NCBI GenBank assembly: GCA_044227095.1 | Contig: JBGAFV010000001.1 | Span: 3,968,001 to 4,032,000 of the forward strand | DNA: 64,000 bases | Source of the DNA: JACMLD01 sp044227095 | GTDB taxonomy: Bacteria > Bacteroidota > Bacteroidia > Chitinophagales > Chitinophagaceae | Reading direction: 5' to 3' | Shown here: positions 1-8,540 of the stretch, piece by piece | Position numbering within the stretch: position 1 is the first letter of the stretch | Layout of the letters: every line of letters starts with the position of its first letter | Translations under genes and position numbers: made by a program | Notes under the pieces: generated by a model | Told to the model about the DNA's origin: nothing | What the model saw: only the letters and a program-made list of their open reading frames with translations | The model's database searches: none

Positions 1-123
1 TATTCGGAAAAAGCTTTGCAGTTCGACTTAAAATGCGGTTCAGTACTCAAGTACCATTTAATATCACAGGATGAATATTGGGCAATTCGTAATATTTACG
101 CCTTAACTGAAATCTCTTTCTGA
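1..123 (+). CDS. Possible 3' end of a gene entering from the left edge
   Basis: Frame 1 is open from the first base to a TGA at 121-123, giving about 40 residues that look protein-like (ending ...NIYALTEISF). The other two plus frames close within the first ~110 bases. If real, the gene overlaps the tail of the convergent small membrane protein by about 28 bp. No family can be recognised from so short a fragment, and an open frame of this length can arise by chance. Confidence 0.3.
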   Translation, partial: YSEKALQFDLKCGSVLKYHLISQDEYWAIRNIYALTEISF

Positions 124-497
124 AGCCTTGACTGCTTAATTTCTTCCAATAATTTTCTACAGTGCGGCATGCTTTCTTCTATAGAAGCCTTTCTAAAATC
201 TTCCTCAACTTTAGCAGTTTTCAAAATATCTTGGAAGCCTTCAATAATTTCATCTGCAAAAGTAGCCAATTCGAATATCTGAGTTTTAAGTTCATTAATA
301 TCAAAACTCATATCAGCTTTAATTTTGTCAATTTCCCTGTCATGAAGTTTTATAATCTTATCTGGATTCACAGAATCAACAAGCCCTTTATATCCGTTAA
401 TTATTTCCTTTTGAGTTTTAATTTGCTTGGATAATATCACCCCAACAATAACAGTTGCAATTATTGAGATGATTGGAAGGTAAATTGTAGGATTCAT
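96..497 (-). CDS. Small single-pass membrane protein with coiled-coil tail
   Basis: Hypothetical protein of 133 residues if translation starts at the ATG at 497. An in-frame ATG at 533 would add 12 basic residues. The chosen start puts one hydrophobic segment (residues ~4-22, PTIYLPIISIIATVIVGVIL) at the very N-terminus, followed by a charged, heptad-like region rich in K, E and I up to the end. This suggests an N-terminal membrane anchor with a cytoplasmic coiled coil. I recognise no family and assign no function. It stands alone on the minus strand. Confidence 0.55.
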   Translation of the reverse strand: MNPTIYLPIISIIATVIVGVILSKQIKTQKEIINGYKGLVDSVNPDKIIKLHDREIDKIKADMSFDINELKTQIFELATFADEIIEGFQDILKTAKVEEDFRKASIEESMPHCRKLLEEIKQSRLQKEISVKA

Positions 498-640
498 AAT
501 TTTTATTTTCCCGAATATACGCATCCCACGCAAAGGGTAGAGCGTTACCCAATAGAAGCCTAGCCGTTTTCTTTTCTTCGCTCAAAGCCTTGCTGTGCGA
601 CTATTTAACATAATATAAATTATAAGAAAATAATACAGTT

Positions 641-2773
641 TTATTCAGCCAACAGTATCACCGGAGATTCACCCACATCAAATACAGCAGCATTATTGGA
701 AATAGTAATTGATTGAACAGTTCCAGATGGATTATTATCACTCAATCGAATGAGATTAATTTTTTGATTGTTAGGCGAATTGAATTTAAAACTAAATTTT
801 TTTATAAGACTTCCATTGACTGTCGGGCTAAACAAAACATAAGCCTTTTTACCAGGATTGGTTTTGTTTTTTAGCATGTAAATCCAAACCGGGCCAGTTT
901 CTGTTATGATGGCATCGGGCTGATAATCGCCCAGGGTTTTTATAAAAGTGTTCCAGTAAAACCAAACAGGGTAAACCACATGGTTGGCCGGTCCGCTAAT
1001 CATTCCGCTGGTGGCATATGGCCCCGGCGCATCTTCATAATTGGTGGCCGAACGCATCATGTATTGATTATAGCCATCAAAGCCGGCCATAAACGCAGCC
1101 ATTAAAGAACGAATGCACATAATGCCCTGCGACTGCCCTTCAGAATAACCCGGCAATAGCGGCGTACTTTGCCAGGATTGCTGGCTGCGATCGTACCCGT
1201 TTTCACCCAATATTAAAGGAATGCCGGGCAACAATTTGTTGTGAAATGCCCGCACTTTCGCCAACTTTTCACGCAAATGATCTTCTTCGGGGCTAACCCC
1301 TTTTGTTGGCGGCCTTGTATTATCTGTAGCATTATTGCTATAATGATGGTATTGTACGCCGCCTTCCCATATAAATTTGTGGTCTTTGCGCAACTGTTGG
1401 CACAGAAAATATAAGGTCCGTACACGGTTTGTATCCAATTGTATCATTCCGCTCATCATCAGTTTGCTTGTGCTGTCTGCTGTATGCAGTCCTCGTTTCT
1501 TGCCCAATTTCCCTTCGTGGCCATCATAATCTGCTGAAGAAACGGCAAAGTAATCCACCGGCGACCAGTAATATTTTGTCCAGTTGCCATCTTCTTCATT
1601 GCCATTTTCAAACCTGCTCATTACGCCAAGTCCGCTGAATTTCGGGACATCAGTTACATCTATCTGTGCGGTATCAATTTTAGTTTTACCAAACATAGCC
1701 GCAAGGTTCCAAAAAGTTTTGGCATGCCTTCCATATGATAAAGGATCTTCTGTATCCATACCCGGTTTTGTTACAGGTTTATCTTTTTCATTAAAGCCTT
1801 TATTCTCCAGGTATTTTGGAAGTCCGCGTACACTCATCCATAATTCATTGCCCATTTTTTTAAGACTGTCTGCATAATACCTAATCTGCTGTTCTTTAGG
1901 AAGTTTCCAGTAATTGAGCGATAAATTGTTTTTCGGGTATGCATTAACGGTATCTGCATCAAAATAACTGAGCATCTGGTACAAACGCACCTGGCTAAAC
2001 GGTTGCATCATTTGCACAGGTACAAGATCATAAGAATTTGTTCCGGCAAAGCTGCGCAATGTTGGCGGTGCTAATGCAGGCAAACGTTTTGTTGTTTCAG
2101 GCTGATTTTTTTGCTGCACATTGCCGTATAAAACCAGTTCGCTTATAATAGCGTTATAAGATTTAAACCTGATCATTACAAATCTTGACGATTGACCGAC
2201 CGCAAAATTTTTCCAGCCCCAGCCTGCGGGCCCGCCTGTGGTTTCATATGCTTTGGCAAGTTTCCAATTGTTCATTTCTCCCGTGTACAGCCACACGCTA
2301 TCATGTCCAAAAGAACGATCGTACAAATAAAAATCAGTAAGTGCATACTGGTCGTGCAGGTCAATTACAAAGCGCAGTCCTTTTCCTTCAGGATAAAAAA
2401 GATCTACTTTGCTAAGCGGTGCCGGTTGTGTTTTAGGATCTCCTGCAATGCCATTAGCAGGATCTGTGTTTTCATCAAACAATTTCATCGGGTCGCTATA
2501 ACCACTGGCTTCTGAGCCAGAAAGATCATACACATCGTCTTTTGTTATGGTAATCTTATGCAGTCCGTCTGCAATTTGTTTATTAAATGCAGGATGCTGT
2601 TTATTATAAGTGTACCGCTGCAAGAAATAAATGCTCCATATAACCACTCCAATACTTGCTGTAAAAGAAATTATTGCCAGCAGGTTTTTTATAACATTGC
2701 TATTGAAAGGATTTTTTATTTTGATGCCAGGCATTAAATAAAAATTGACGGAGTTTGGTTTCGAAGAAATCAT
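641..2773 (-). CDS. Membrane-anchored putative glycoside hydrolase with discoidin-like domain
   Basis: 710 residues. A single hydrophobic segment at ~31-52 acts as signal anchor. Residues ~90-218 resemble a discoidin/F5-8C-type beta sandwich (MKLFDENTD near the start, VMIRFKSYNAIISELVLYG at the end). Residues ~245-620 look like a TIM-barrel hydrolase. A GNE motif (Glu393) fits the acid/base position of clan GH-A enzymes, and LGENGYD (Glu524) fits the nucleophile strand. A beta-rich tail follows. It probably acts on a polysaccharide outside the cytoplasmic membrane. The gene starts 30 bp after the methyltransferase gene on the same strand, so the two are probably cotranscribed. The family number cannot be given from sequence reading alone; the catalytic assignment is inference. 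Confidence 0.5.
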   Translation of the reverse strand: MISSKPNSVNFYLMPGIKIKNPFNSNVIKNLLAIISFTASIGVVIWSIYFLQRYTYNKQHPAFNKQIADGLHKITITKDDVYDLSGSEASGYSDPMKLFDENTDPANGIAGDPKTQPAPLSKVDLFYPEGKGLRFVIDLHDQYALTDFYLYDRSFGHDSVWLYTGEMNNWKLAKAYETTGGPAGWGWKNFAVGQSSRFVMIRFKSYNAIISELVLYGNVQQKNQPETTKRLPALAPPTLRSFAGTNSYDLVPVQMMQPFSQVRLYQMLSYFDADTVNAYPKNNLSLNYWKLPKEQQIRYYADSLKKMGNELWMSVRGLPKYLENKGFNEKDKPVTKPGMDTEDPLSYGRHAKTFWNLAAMFGKTKIDTAQIDVTDVPKFSGLGVMSRFENGNEEDGNWTKYYWSPVDYFAVSSADYDGHEGKLGKKRGLHTADSTSKLMMSGMIQLDTNRVRTLYFLCQQLRKDHKFIWEGGVQYHHYSNNATDNTRPPTKGVSPEEDHLREKLAKVRAFHNKLLPGIPLILGENGYDRSQQSWQSTPLLPGYSEGQSQGIMCIRSLMAAFMAGFDGYNQYMMRSATNYEDAPGPYATSGMISGPANHVVYPVWFYWNTFIKTLGDYQPDAIITETGPVWIYMLKNKTNPGKKAYVLFSPTVNGSLIKKFSFKFNSPNNQKINLIRLSDNNPSGTVQSITISNNAAVFDVGESPVILLAE

Positions 2774-2803
2774 TCCGTCAATATTACAATAAATTATGGA
2801 GGA

Positions 2804-3532
2804 TTATTTATAGCCTTTAGAGCGCATTACGTTTTTTGTAATTTCAAAAAAAGCACGTGAGCTGTCTTTAAATTCCTGCCATTTTGTTTTTTGGGGAAAG
2901 AATGCATCTGCCCATTCCTGTTTCCATTTTCCGCTGAAATATTTTAGTATTTCCGGGTCTTGTGGATCTACAACATATTTAAAATCGCCTTCCCATTCTA
3001 CACGGTTGGTAATAATATTGGGATGTGTTTTCTCCAGGATTTTAAAGCCGATGGATTGCTGCGGAAGATAAACCTGTATGAGTTCGCCAAGATCGTAACC
3101 AAAAGTAAAATTGATTTTCTTTTTATCTACCAGGTAAGTGATGTCGTTCATTTCGTGAATGATCCATTTGTGAGATTCCCGCGGAAAAAGATATTCGCCC
3201 AATAAAGAAGGCGTTTCCATAAAACCACGTTTGGCAACGCGGAATTGCTCCGCTATAAATTTTTCAGGATTTTCTACATGCTCCAGCACCTGGCAGCAAA
3301 TCACATAATCAAATTCTTTGTCTTTAAAAGGAAGATTCTCTCCGTCTGCCTGTAAAAATGTTTGATTTTTGAGCACTTTTATATCGCCGCTACGGTGGTA
3401 ATTGGTATCCACATATTTGTCAACCACCACATTAGAACGCGGATGCGGGTTATGCCCACCCCCTACTTCTAAAACGCGGTCAGTAGATTTTATGTTGAGG
3501 CTCTCTCTGTTTCTTGGGTTTCTAACTTTCAT
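2804..3532 (-). CDS. Class I SAM-dependent methyltransferase
   Basis: 242 residues. The SAM-binding loop is seen as LEVGGGHNPHP (residues 21-31), followed by the acidic strand end VVVDKY. The motif DYVICCQVLEHVENPEKF (about residues 79-96) is the usual post-motif of Methyltransf_11-type enzymes. The C-terminal half has no strong signature. Enzymes of this kind methylate small molecules, lipids or sugars; the substrate cannot be told. It is upstream of the putative glycoside hydrolase with a 30-bp gap, which hints at a shared role in glycan or surface polymer metabolism (inference). Confidence 0.75.
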   Translation of the reverse strand: MKVRNPRNRESLNIKSTDRVLEVGGGHNPHPRSNVVVDKYVDTNYHRSGDIKVLKNQTFLQADGENLPFKDKEFDYVICCQVLEHVENPEKFIAEQFRVAKRGFMETPSLLGEYLFPRESHKWIIHEMNDITYLVDKKKINFTFGYDLGELIQVYLPQQSIGFKILEKTHPNIITNRVEWEGDFKYVVDPQDPEILKYFSGKWKQEWADAFFPQKTKWQEFKDSSRAFFEITKNVMRSKGYK

Positions 3533-3813
3533 TCAAAACAAATATTTCGGGTAACAATCAATACTTACTAAACGGGGGCTAAAGATATATATTGTTTCGT
3601 GTTTGCGCAAGGCGGCGAGCGGGGAAATGCTGATTACAGAGTGTAAAGTGGGAAGAGAAATTTAGATAGAGTAAGCTCATTTAAGCAATAAGATTTTAAT
3701 AAAAGGTCTCGATTTTTAAACTTTTCATTACCCACTAACCTTTCACCACTTACGTCCCCACTACCCACTCAACCCTTTCCTATTCACTACTTGCCGCTCC
3801 CTATCTTCGCTAT
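3533..3813. other. Divergent intergenic region, no gene seen
   Basis: This gap separates the minus-strand methyltransferase from the plus-strand HEAT-like gene. The right half (about 3720-3805) is strongly C/T-rich on the plus strand, with repeated CCCACT/CACTAC words, a low-complexity style also seen in other gaps. No open frame, terminator or convincing promoter was found. Confidence 0.5.
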
Positions 3814-4329
3814 ATGAAACTGCGGGAACAATTATTAAAAGAACATAGCCGGGCCAACTGCGATAAAATTGTACAATGGATTGGAAAAGATCAGTTGCGT
3901 TTTGATGAACTTTTCAATTTGTTTTTGAGTGATGAATACCGAGTGGTGCAGCATGCAGCCTGGCCGCTGAGTTATGCCGTTATTGCAAACCCTCAATTAA
4001 TAAAAAAGCATTTCAAAAAACTGGTGGGCAATCTTGATAAACCAGGTATACACAGCGCAGTAAAAAGAAATACCATGCGCCTGTTACAGGAGATTGATAT
4101 ACCTGTTACTTATCACGGCAAAATAATGGACAATTGCTTCAAGTATATCTCAACACCTGCGGAACCCGTTGCTATAAAAGCATTTTCATTAACGGTGCTA
4201 GAGAAACTGGCAAAAACTTACCCTGATATTATTCCTGAAATAAAACTACTGATTGAAGAAAACTACGGCCGTGAAACAGCAGCATTTAAATCAAGGGCGA
4301 AGAAGTTGTTGAAAAAGTATTCAGAATAA
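3814..4329 (+). CDS. HEAT-repeat-like protein
   Basis: 171 residues, all alpha-helical in appearance, with no signal peptide or membrane segment. Short antiparallel-helix units such as DEYRVVQHAAWPLSYAV and KAFSLTVLEKLAKTYPDII resemble HEAT/ARM repeats of the DNA-alkylation-repair or adenylosuccinate-lyase-associated type found in Bacteroidota. Such folds are protein or nucleic-acid binding scaffolds. No catalytic motif is visible, so no reaction is assigned. It is a single-gene unit ahead of permease P1. Confidence 0.55.
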   Translation: MKLREQLLKEHSRANCDKIVQWIGKDQLRFDELFNLFLSDEYRVVQHAAWPLSYAVIANPQLIKKHFKKLVGNLDKPGIHSAVKRNTMRLLQEIDIPVTYHGKIMDNCFKYISTPAEPVAIKAFSLTVLEKLAKTYPDIIPEIKLLIEENYGRETAAFKSRAKKLLKKYSE

Positions 4330-4425
4330 AGTATTTAGTATTTTGGCTTCGAGGAATATTAGTTCAATCTTTGTATTTGCTAATGGCTAATAGCTAGCAG
4401 CTAAAAACTAAGAGCTATCCACATC

Positions 4426-4453
4426 CGAACATTGCCTGTATCAAAAACGTACA
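4426..4453 (+). promoter_or_regulatory. Putative activator-binding dyad upstream of permease P1
   Basis: The layout is CGAACA (4426), N5, TGTATC (4437), N5, CGTACA (ending 4453). The 17-mer TGTATCAAAAACGTACA is identical to the one at 59994-60010. The dyad centre (4445) is 63 bp upstream of the GG of a -24-like element. The same layout occurs in three other places in the window. The binder is inferred to be the NtrC-type regulator encoded at 28951-30312. Confidence 0.55.
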
Positions 4454-4506
4454 AAACCTCCTATCGAATTTTCTGTAAATCCTTCATTGCTAACTTCCTG
4501 CACAAC

Positions 4507-4520
4507 TGGCATTTTATTGC
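4507..4520 (+). promoter_or_regulatory. Possible sigma-54-type -24/-12 element for permease P1
   Basis: The sequence TGGCATTTTATTGC has both halves of the sigma-54 consensus (TGGCAY and TTGC), but only nine bases separate GG from GC instead of the usual ten. It lies 62 bp before the ATG at 4582. The support is positional: it sits at the same distance from the upstream dyad as the better-spaced elements at 30586 and 55918. Confidence 0.4.
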
Positions 4521-4581
4521 GTGTGTAAAATGGGGTATTATGCCCGGGCATCAACACATCGTATCATTCATACCAACTACT

Positions 4582-6951
4582 ATGTTCAGAAACTATTTTA
4601 AAATTGCTTTCAGGAATATTGTCCGTCATAAAGCTTATTCAGCTATTAATATTGCCGGACTTGCTATTGGAATGGCTTCCAGTATTTTTATTCTGCTTTG
4701 GGTGCAAAATGAATCCAGTTACGATCAGTTTCATACCAATGAAAAGCAAATTTATAGGGTCACCGCTGAAGCAAGTGGTTTTAAAGCAGCTGTTAACCCT
4801 GCAGGTATGCCAGCGGGATTGAAACAGGAAATGCCGGAAATAAAAAATTATGTGCGGTTTAGTCATCCTTCCACCATTTTATTAGAAAATGGATTAAAAA
4901 AGTTTGAAGAGAAAAATGTCTTCTATGTAGATTCTACTTTGCTGGAAGTGTTTTCTTTTAAACTGGTAAAAGGAAATGCTGCTACAGCAATGCAAAAGCC
5001 CGATGCTATTTTGATGACTGAAGACATGGCAAAAAAATATTTTGGCAACGAAGATCCTATTGGTAAAACACTGAAAAAAAATAATGGTGAGAATGTAATG
5101 GTTACTGCTGTGTTGGCTAATATTCCTTCCAATTCTCATTTGCAGTTTGATTTTATAATGCCGATGTCTGCTATTGCCAAATCAGACTGGGATTTAAAAG
5201 GTAATGCCTGGAACAGTTTCAATTTTTATGCTTACCTGCAGCTGGATAAAAGTTTTAAAGCTACTAATACTTCTTTGCAAAAGCTGAGCCAGCAAATGGA
5301 TGCTATTTATAAAAAGCACCAGCCCGATGGGATAAAAGTAAATTTTCAATTACAACCCTTAGCAAGTATTCACTTGCAACCAGCTTTGCAGGTAGATTTG
5401 CCCGGTCACGGTAATGCCCAGTATGTGAGTATATTTTTTATTGTAGCCATTTTTATTCTTATCGTAGCCTGTATCAATTTTATGAACCTTGCTACAGCCA
5501 GGTCTGAAAGAAGGGCAAAAGAAGTTGGCTTACGCAAAGTGGTAGGTGCAATGCGTGGGCAATTGATAGGACAGTTTTTAGGCGAATCAATGCTCATTTC
5601 TTTTTTTGCTTTATTGTTTGCCATTGCCATTGTGCTGGCAGGATTGCCTTTGTTTAATGTATTAGCAGGTAAAACGCTCACCATAAATCTACTGGATGCA
5701 AAAGTATTGTTGTGGCTAATTGGTATAGCACTTTTAACCGGCATTATATCTGGCAGCTACCCCGCTTTATTTCTTTCTGGTTTTAAACCCGTAAAGGTGT
5801 TAAAGGGAAATATGAAAGCAACAGGAAATGGCCGCTTATTCAGAAATGCATTGGTAGTAACACAATTTATTGTTTCCATTGTTTTACTTACCGGCACTGT
5901 TGTTATTTATAATCAACTTCAGTTTATTAAAAACAGGAACCCGGGGTTTCAAAAAGATAACCTTATATACATGTCTATGACGGGTGAAATGTGGAACAAG
6001 CTGCCTGCACTAAAAACAGAATTACAGAAGAATGCATTTACCAGTAATTACGCCATTACATCCGAATTGCCCGTAAACATTATGAGTGGAGATATAGATG
6101 TGCAGTGGGAAGGCAAAGATCCCAAATCGCAGGTTGTTATTCCATCACTGGCAGTAAATGAAAATTTCATTGATGTATTTAAGATGAAAATTTTAAACGG
6201 CCGTGGTTTTTCTGCAGCGTTTAAAGCAGATTCAAGCAACTATGTAATTAATGAAACAGCCGCAAAGCTAATGGGAATGACTGTTGCTAACGCTGTAGGT
6301 AAGCCGCTTTCGTTCTACAAAACAAAAGGAATGATAATTGGTGTTGTAAAAGATTTTAATTTTAAACCGATACAACAAAGTATAGAGCCGCTTGTTTTAC
6401 GTCTTAATATATGGGGTGGCAATATAATTGTAAGGGCAAACCCCGGACAAACAGAAGCTACCATTAAAGCACTTGCAGGCATTAGCCAGCAACTAAATCC
6501 TGCTTATCCTTTTTCATACAATTTTCTTGATCAGGATATTGCTAATCTTTACAAAGGCGAACAGCAAATGGGCAGCATCTTTAACCTGTTTGCTATTCTT
6601 GCTATTTTTATTTCCTGTCTTGGTTTATATGGATTGTCTGCGTTTATGGCGCAACAACGCACCAAAGAAATTGGTGTACGCAAAGTACTGGGCGCATCAA
6701 TATTCAATATTGTTTACCTGCTGTCAACTGGTTTTACACGATTGATATTAATTGCTGCATGTATTGCCATTCCGCTTTCATGGTATGTTATAAACAAATG
6801 GCTGCAGGGTTTTGCCTATCATATTGATATTAGCTGGATGATTTTTGTATTTGCTTCATTGGCTGCATTAGTAATTGCATTGCTTACGGTAAGTTATGAA
6901 TCTGTGAAAGCAGCAGTAAATAACCCTGTAAATAGTTTGAGAACGGAGTAG
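4582..6951 (+). CDS. ABC transporter permease, MacB/FtsX type (P1)
   Basis: 789 residues from the ATG at 4582. A longer frame begins with TTG at 4432, but its extra 50 residues run through the regulatory dyad and are unlike any paralogue, while MFRNYFKIAFRNI matches the conserved N-terminus. Architecture: TM1 (~20-42), periplasmic MacB-type domain, three helices of FtsX domain 1 (ACINFMNLATARSERRAKEVGLRKVVGA), another helix near 430, a second periplasmic domain, and FtsX domain 2 near the C-terminus (IKEIGVRKVLGAS-like). There is no ATP-binding domain, so it needs a separate ATPase. Such permeases usually move substrates from the outer leaflet or periplasm by mechanotransmission. It stands 26 kb away from the main permease array but shares its putative promoter layout. 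Confidence 0.9.
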   Translation: MFRNYFKIAFRNIVRHKAYSAINIAGLAIGMASSIFILLWVQNESSYDQFHTNEKQIYRVTAEASGFKAAVNPAGMPAGLKQEMPEIKNYVRFSHPSTILLENGLKKFEEKNVFYVDSTLLEVFSFKLVKGNAATAMQKPDAILMTEDMAKKYFGNEDPIGKTLKKNNGENVMVTAVLANIPSNSHLQFDFIMPMSAIAKSDWDLKGNAWNSFNFYAYLQLDKSFKATNTSLQKLSQQMDAIYKKHQPDGIKVNFQLQPLASIHLQPALQVDLPGHGNAQYVSIFFIVAIFILIVACINFMNLATARSERRAKEVGLRKVVGAMRGQLIGQFLGESMLISFFALLFAIAIVLAGLPLFNVLAGKTLTINLLDAKVLLWLIGIALLTGIISGSYPALFLSGFKPVKVLKGNMKATGNGRLFRNALVVTQFIVSIVLLTGTVVIYNQLQFIKNRNPGFQKDNLIYMSMTGEMWNKLPALKTELQKNAFTSNYAITSELPVNIMSGDIDVQWEGKDPKSQVVIPSLAVNENFIDVFKMKILNGRGFSAAFKADSSNYVINETAAKLMGMTVANAVGKPLSFYKTKGMIIGVVKDFNFKPIQQSIEPLVLRLNIWGGNIIVRANPGQTEATIKALAGISQQLNPAYPFSYNFLDQDIANLYKGEQQMGSIFNLFAILAIFISCLGLYGLSAFMAQQRTKEIGVRKVLGASIFNIVYLLSTGFTRLILIAACIAIPLSWYVINKWLQGFAYHIDISWMIFVFASLAALVIALLTVSYESVKAAVNNPVNSLRTE

Positions 6952-7212
6952 AGACGTGAGTTGTCAGTCGTGAATAGCTGCAAGCTAAGTTACTAGTTAT
7001 TAGCAATCCTCGGATTTGTCGCGCCGACGCAGGTGGCATTCCTGGGATTTGCCAATGCCTGATTTTATGAGGTGTGATAGTACAACATAATAATACGCTG
7101 CTCACTCTGTGAAAAAAACTCCTGCAACTCTGTGGCAAAAAATAAAAATAGAAAAGAATTCAACTTTTTGGAATCAAGGATCGTCACATCAGCTATCAGA
7201 CATAAATAATGC
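6952..7212. repeat. Intergenic region with simple dispersed repeats
   Basis: The gap between P1 and the convergent NDH-2 gene holds three kinds of dispersed repeat words: an AGCT-rich stretch (about 6975-7005), remnants of the CTCTGTG family (about 7103-7137), and an ATCAG/CAGACAT word (about 7186-7202). No gene or clear terminator was seen. Confidence 0.45.
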
Positions 7213-8478
7213 CTATTGTTTATTATTATCCGAACTTTTTAAAATCAATCTCAGCGATTGATCCCTTGTAAAATAATTGTATAGCCAGTTGCAAAAAACA
7301 AAAAACCTGTTTTTTACGCCAAGTATAAGCATCAGGTGAAGCCCCATCCATATTAACCATGCAAGGAAACCACCAAAATGTAATTTTGGTTTAGGCAAAT
7401 CAACTACTGCGAGATTACGCCCAACAGTTGCCATAGATCCTTTGTCGTAGTATTCAAATTCAAAACGTAAAGAAGATTTGCTTTCTGTACGAAAAAGATT
7501 TTTGGCGAGGTTGTCTGCCTGCTGCAAAGCTACCTGTGCAACCTGCGGATGGCCTTTTGGATAAAGCGGCGTTTCCATATAGGCTACATCGCCTATTGCA
7601 TAAATATTTTCTGAATTTTGAACACGGTTGTGCCTGTCTGTTATAATTCGGTTACCTCTTGCAATAAGTGATGGCTGTATTCCTGGAGGAATATTTCCTT
7701 TTATGCCCGCAGCCCAGATAACTGTTTTGCTGGCAATTGTTTCTCCATTGGCAAGAGTTACCGTATTGCCATCATAATCTTTTACTACAGTGTTGGTAAT
7801 AACTTTTACACCTAATTTCTCCAGGTATTTGCGGGACTGAACTGAAGAGGCTTCAGTCATTGCCGCCAAAGTTTTGGGAGAACCTTCCAGCAAATAAATT
7901 TTCATCAGTTTAAAATCAAGCTCTGGGTAATCCTTAGGCAAAACATAAGAACGCATATCTGCAATAGCGCCAGAAACTTCAACACCTGTTGGGCCACCTC
8001 CTACCACTACAACTGTCAAAAGGCTTTGTTTTACTGCTTCATCAGCAGCAATGTTAGCATCTTCAAAATTCTGCAGCAAGTGATTGCGCAGTTGTAATGC
8101 TTCCAAAGTTGATTTCATTGGAAAAGCGTTTGATTGCAATTGCTGGTTTCCAAAGAAATTAGTGCCAGCACCAGTGGCAATCACCAGCACATCATAATCA
8201 ATTTCACCATTGTCTGTAACAATTTTATTTTCTGCTGATTTTATTTCAAGCAATGTTCCTAAGCGAATGCGAACATTTTTGCTTTTGTGAAAAACTTTCC
8301 GGAGCGGAAAAGAAATATTGCTTGCATCAAGTCCGGCTGTTGCTACCTGGTAAAACAGCGGCTGAAACTGGTGATAGTTAAACCTGTCGAGCAAGACAAC
8401 TTCAAAACCGGGTTTGTTGCTTAGTTTTCTTGCCAGTCTTAATCCGCCAAATCCACCACCCGCTATAACTACTTTCAT
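7213..8478 (-). CDS. ndh: Type II NADH dehydrogenase (NDH-2)
   Basis: 421 residues, a usual length for NDH-2. It oxidises NADH and reduces quinone at the inner face of the membrane without pumping protons. The FAD-binding GGGFGG is at residues 7-12, the NADH-binding GGGPTG motif at 160-165, and AIGDVA (294-299) is the second FAD contact. AQVALQQ (314-320) matches the quinone-site AQxxxQ region. A hydrophobic C-terminal stretch (~367-400) provides the membrane anchor. It is the last of three co-directional genes, 62 bp after the TPR membrane protein gene. A perfect 26-bp palindrome and a TAAATTTG promoter element lie just upstream, so it may have its own regulated promoter. Confidence 0.9.
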   Translation of the reverse strand: MKVVIAGGGFGGLRLARKLSNKPGFEVVLLDRFNYHQFQPLFYQVATAGLDASNISFPLRKVFHKSKNVRIRLGTLLEIKSAENKIVTDNGEIDYDVLVIATGAGTNFFGNQQLQSNAFPMKSTLEALQLRNHLLQNFEDANIAADEAVKQSLLTVVVVGGGPTGVEVSGAIADMRSYVLPKDYPELDFKLMKIYLLEGSPKTLAAMTEASSVQSRKYLEKLGVKVITNTVVKDYDGNTVTLANGETIASKTVIWAAGIKGNIPPGIQPSLIARGNRIITDRHNRVQNSENIYAIGDVAYMETPLYPKGHPQVAQVALQQADNLAKNLFRTESKSSLRFEFEYYDKGSMATVGRNLAVVDLPKPKLHFGGFLAWLIWMGLHLMLILGVKNRFFVFCNWLYNYFTRDQSLRLILKSSDNNKQ

Positions 8479-8500
8479 GGCTATGAATTTTATTCCGGTA

Positions 8501-8508
8501 CAAATTTA
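8501..8508 (-). promoter_or_regulatory. TAnnTTTG-type -7 element before ndh
   Basis: On the minus strand this reads TAAATTTG, a full match to the Bacteroidota -7 consensus, 23-30 bp before the ndh start codon. The -33 region falls inside the adjacent palindrome, where no clean TTTG is seen. Confidence 0.45.
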
Positions 8509-8510
8509 CA

Positions 8511-8536
8511 ATATTTTCAATAATTATTGAAAATAT
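8511..8536. promoter_or_regulatory. Perfect 26-bp AT-rich palindrome upstream of ndh
   Basis: The half-site ATATTTTCAATAA is followed directly by its exact reverse complement, with the centre at 8523/8524. It lies 33 bp before the ndh ATG and overlaps the expected -33 region of the ndh promoter, so it could be a repressor or activator operator. It is only 4 bp past the end of the upstream TPR gene, so it could also act as that gene's 3' hairpin, although no T-tract follows on the minus strand. Confidence 0.5.
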
Positions 8537-8540
8537 GATT

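Noticed and set aside
4432..4581. N-terminal extension of permease P1 from a TTG codon
   Set aside because: The 50 extra residues run through the regulatory dyad and -24/-12-like element and match no paralogue; the ATG at 4582 gives the conserved MFRNYFKIAFRN start.
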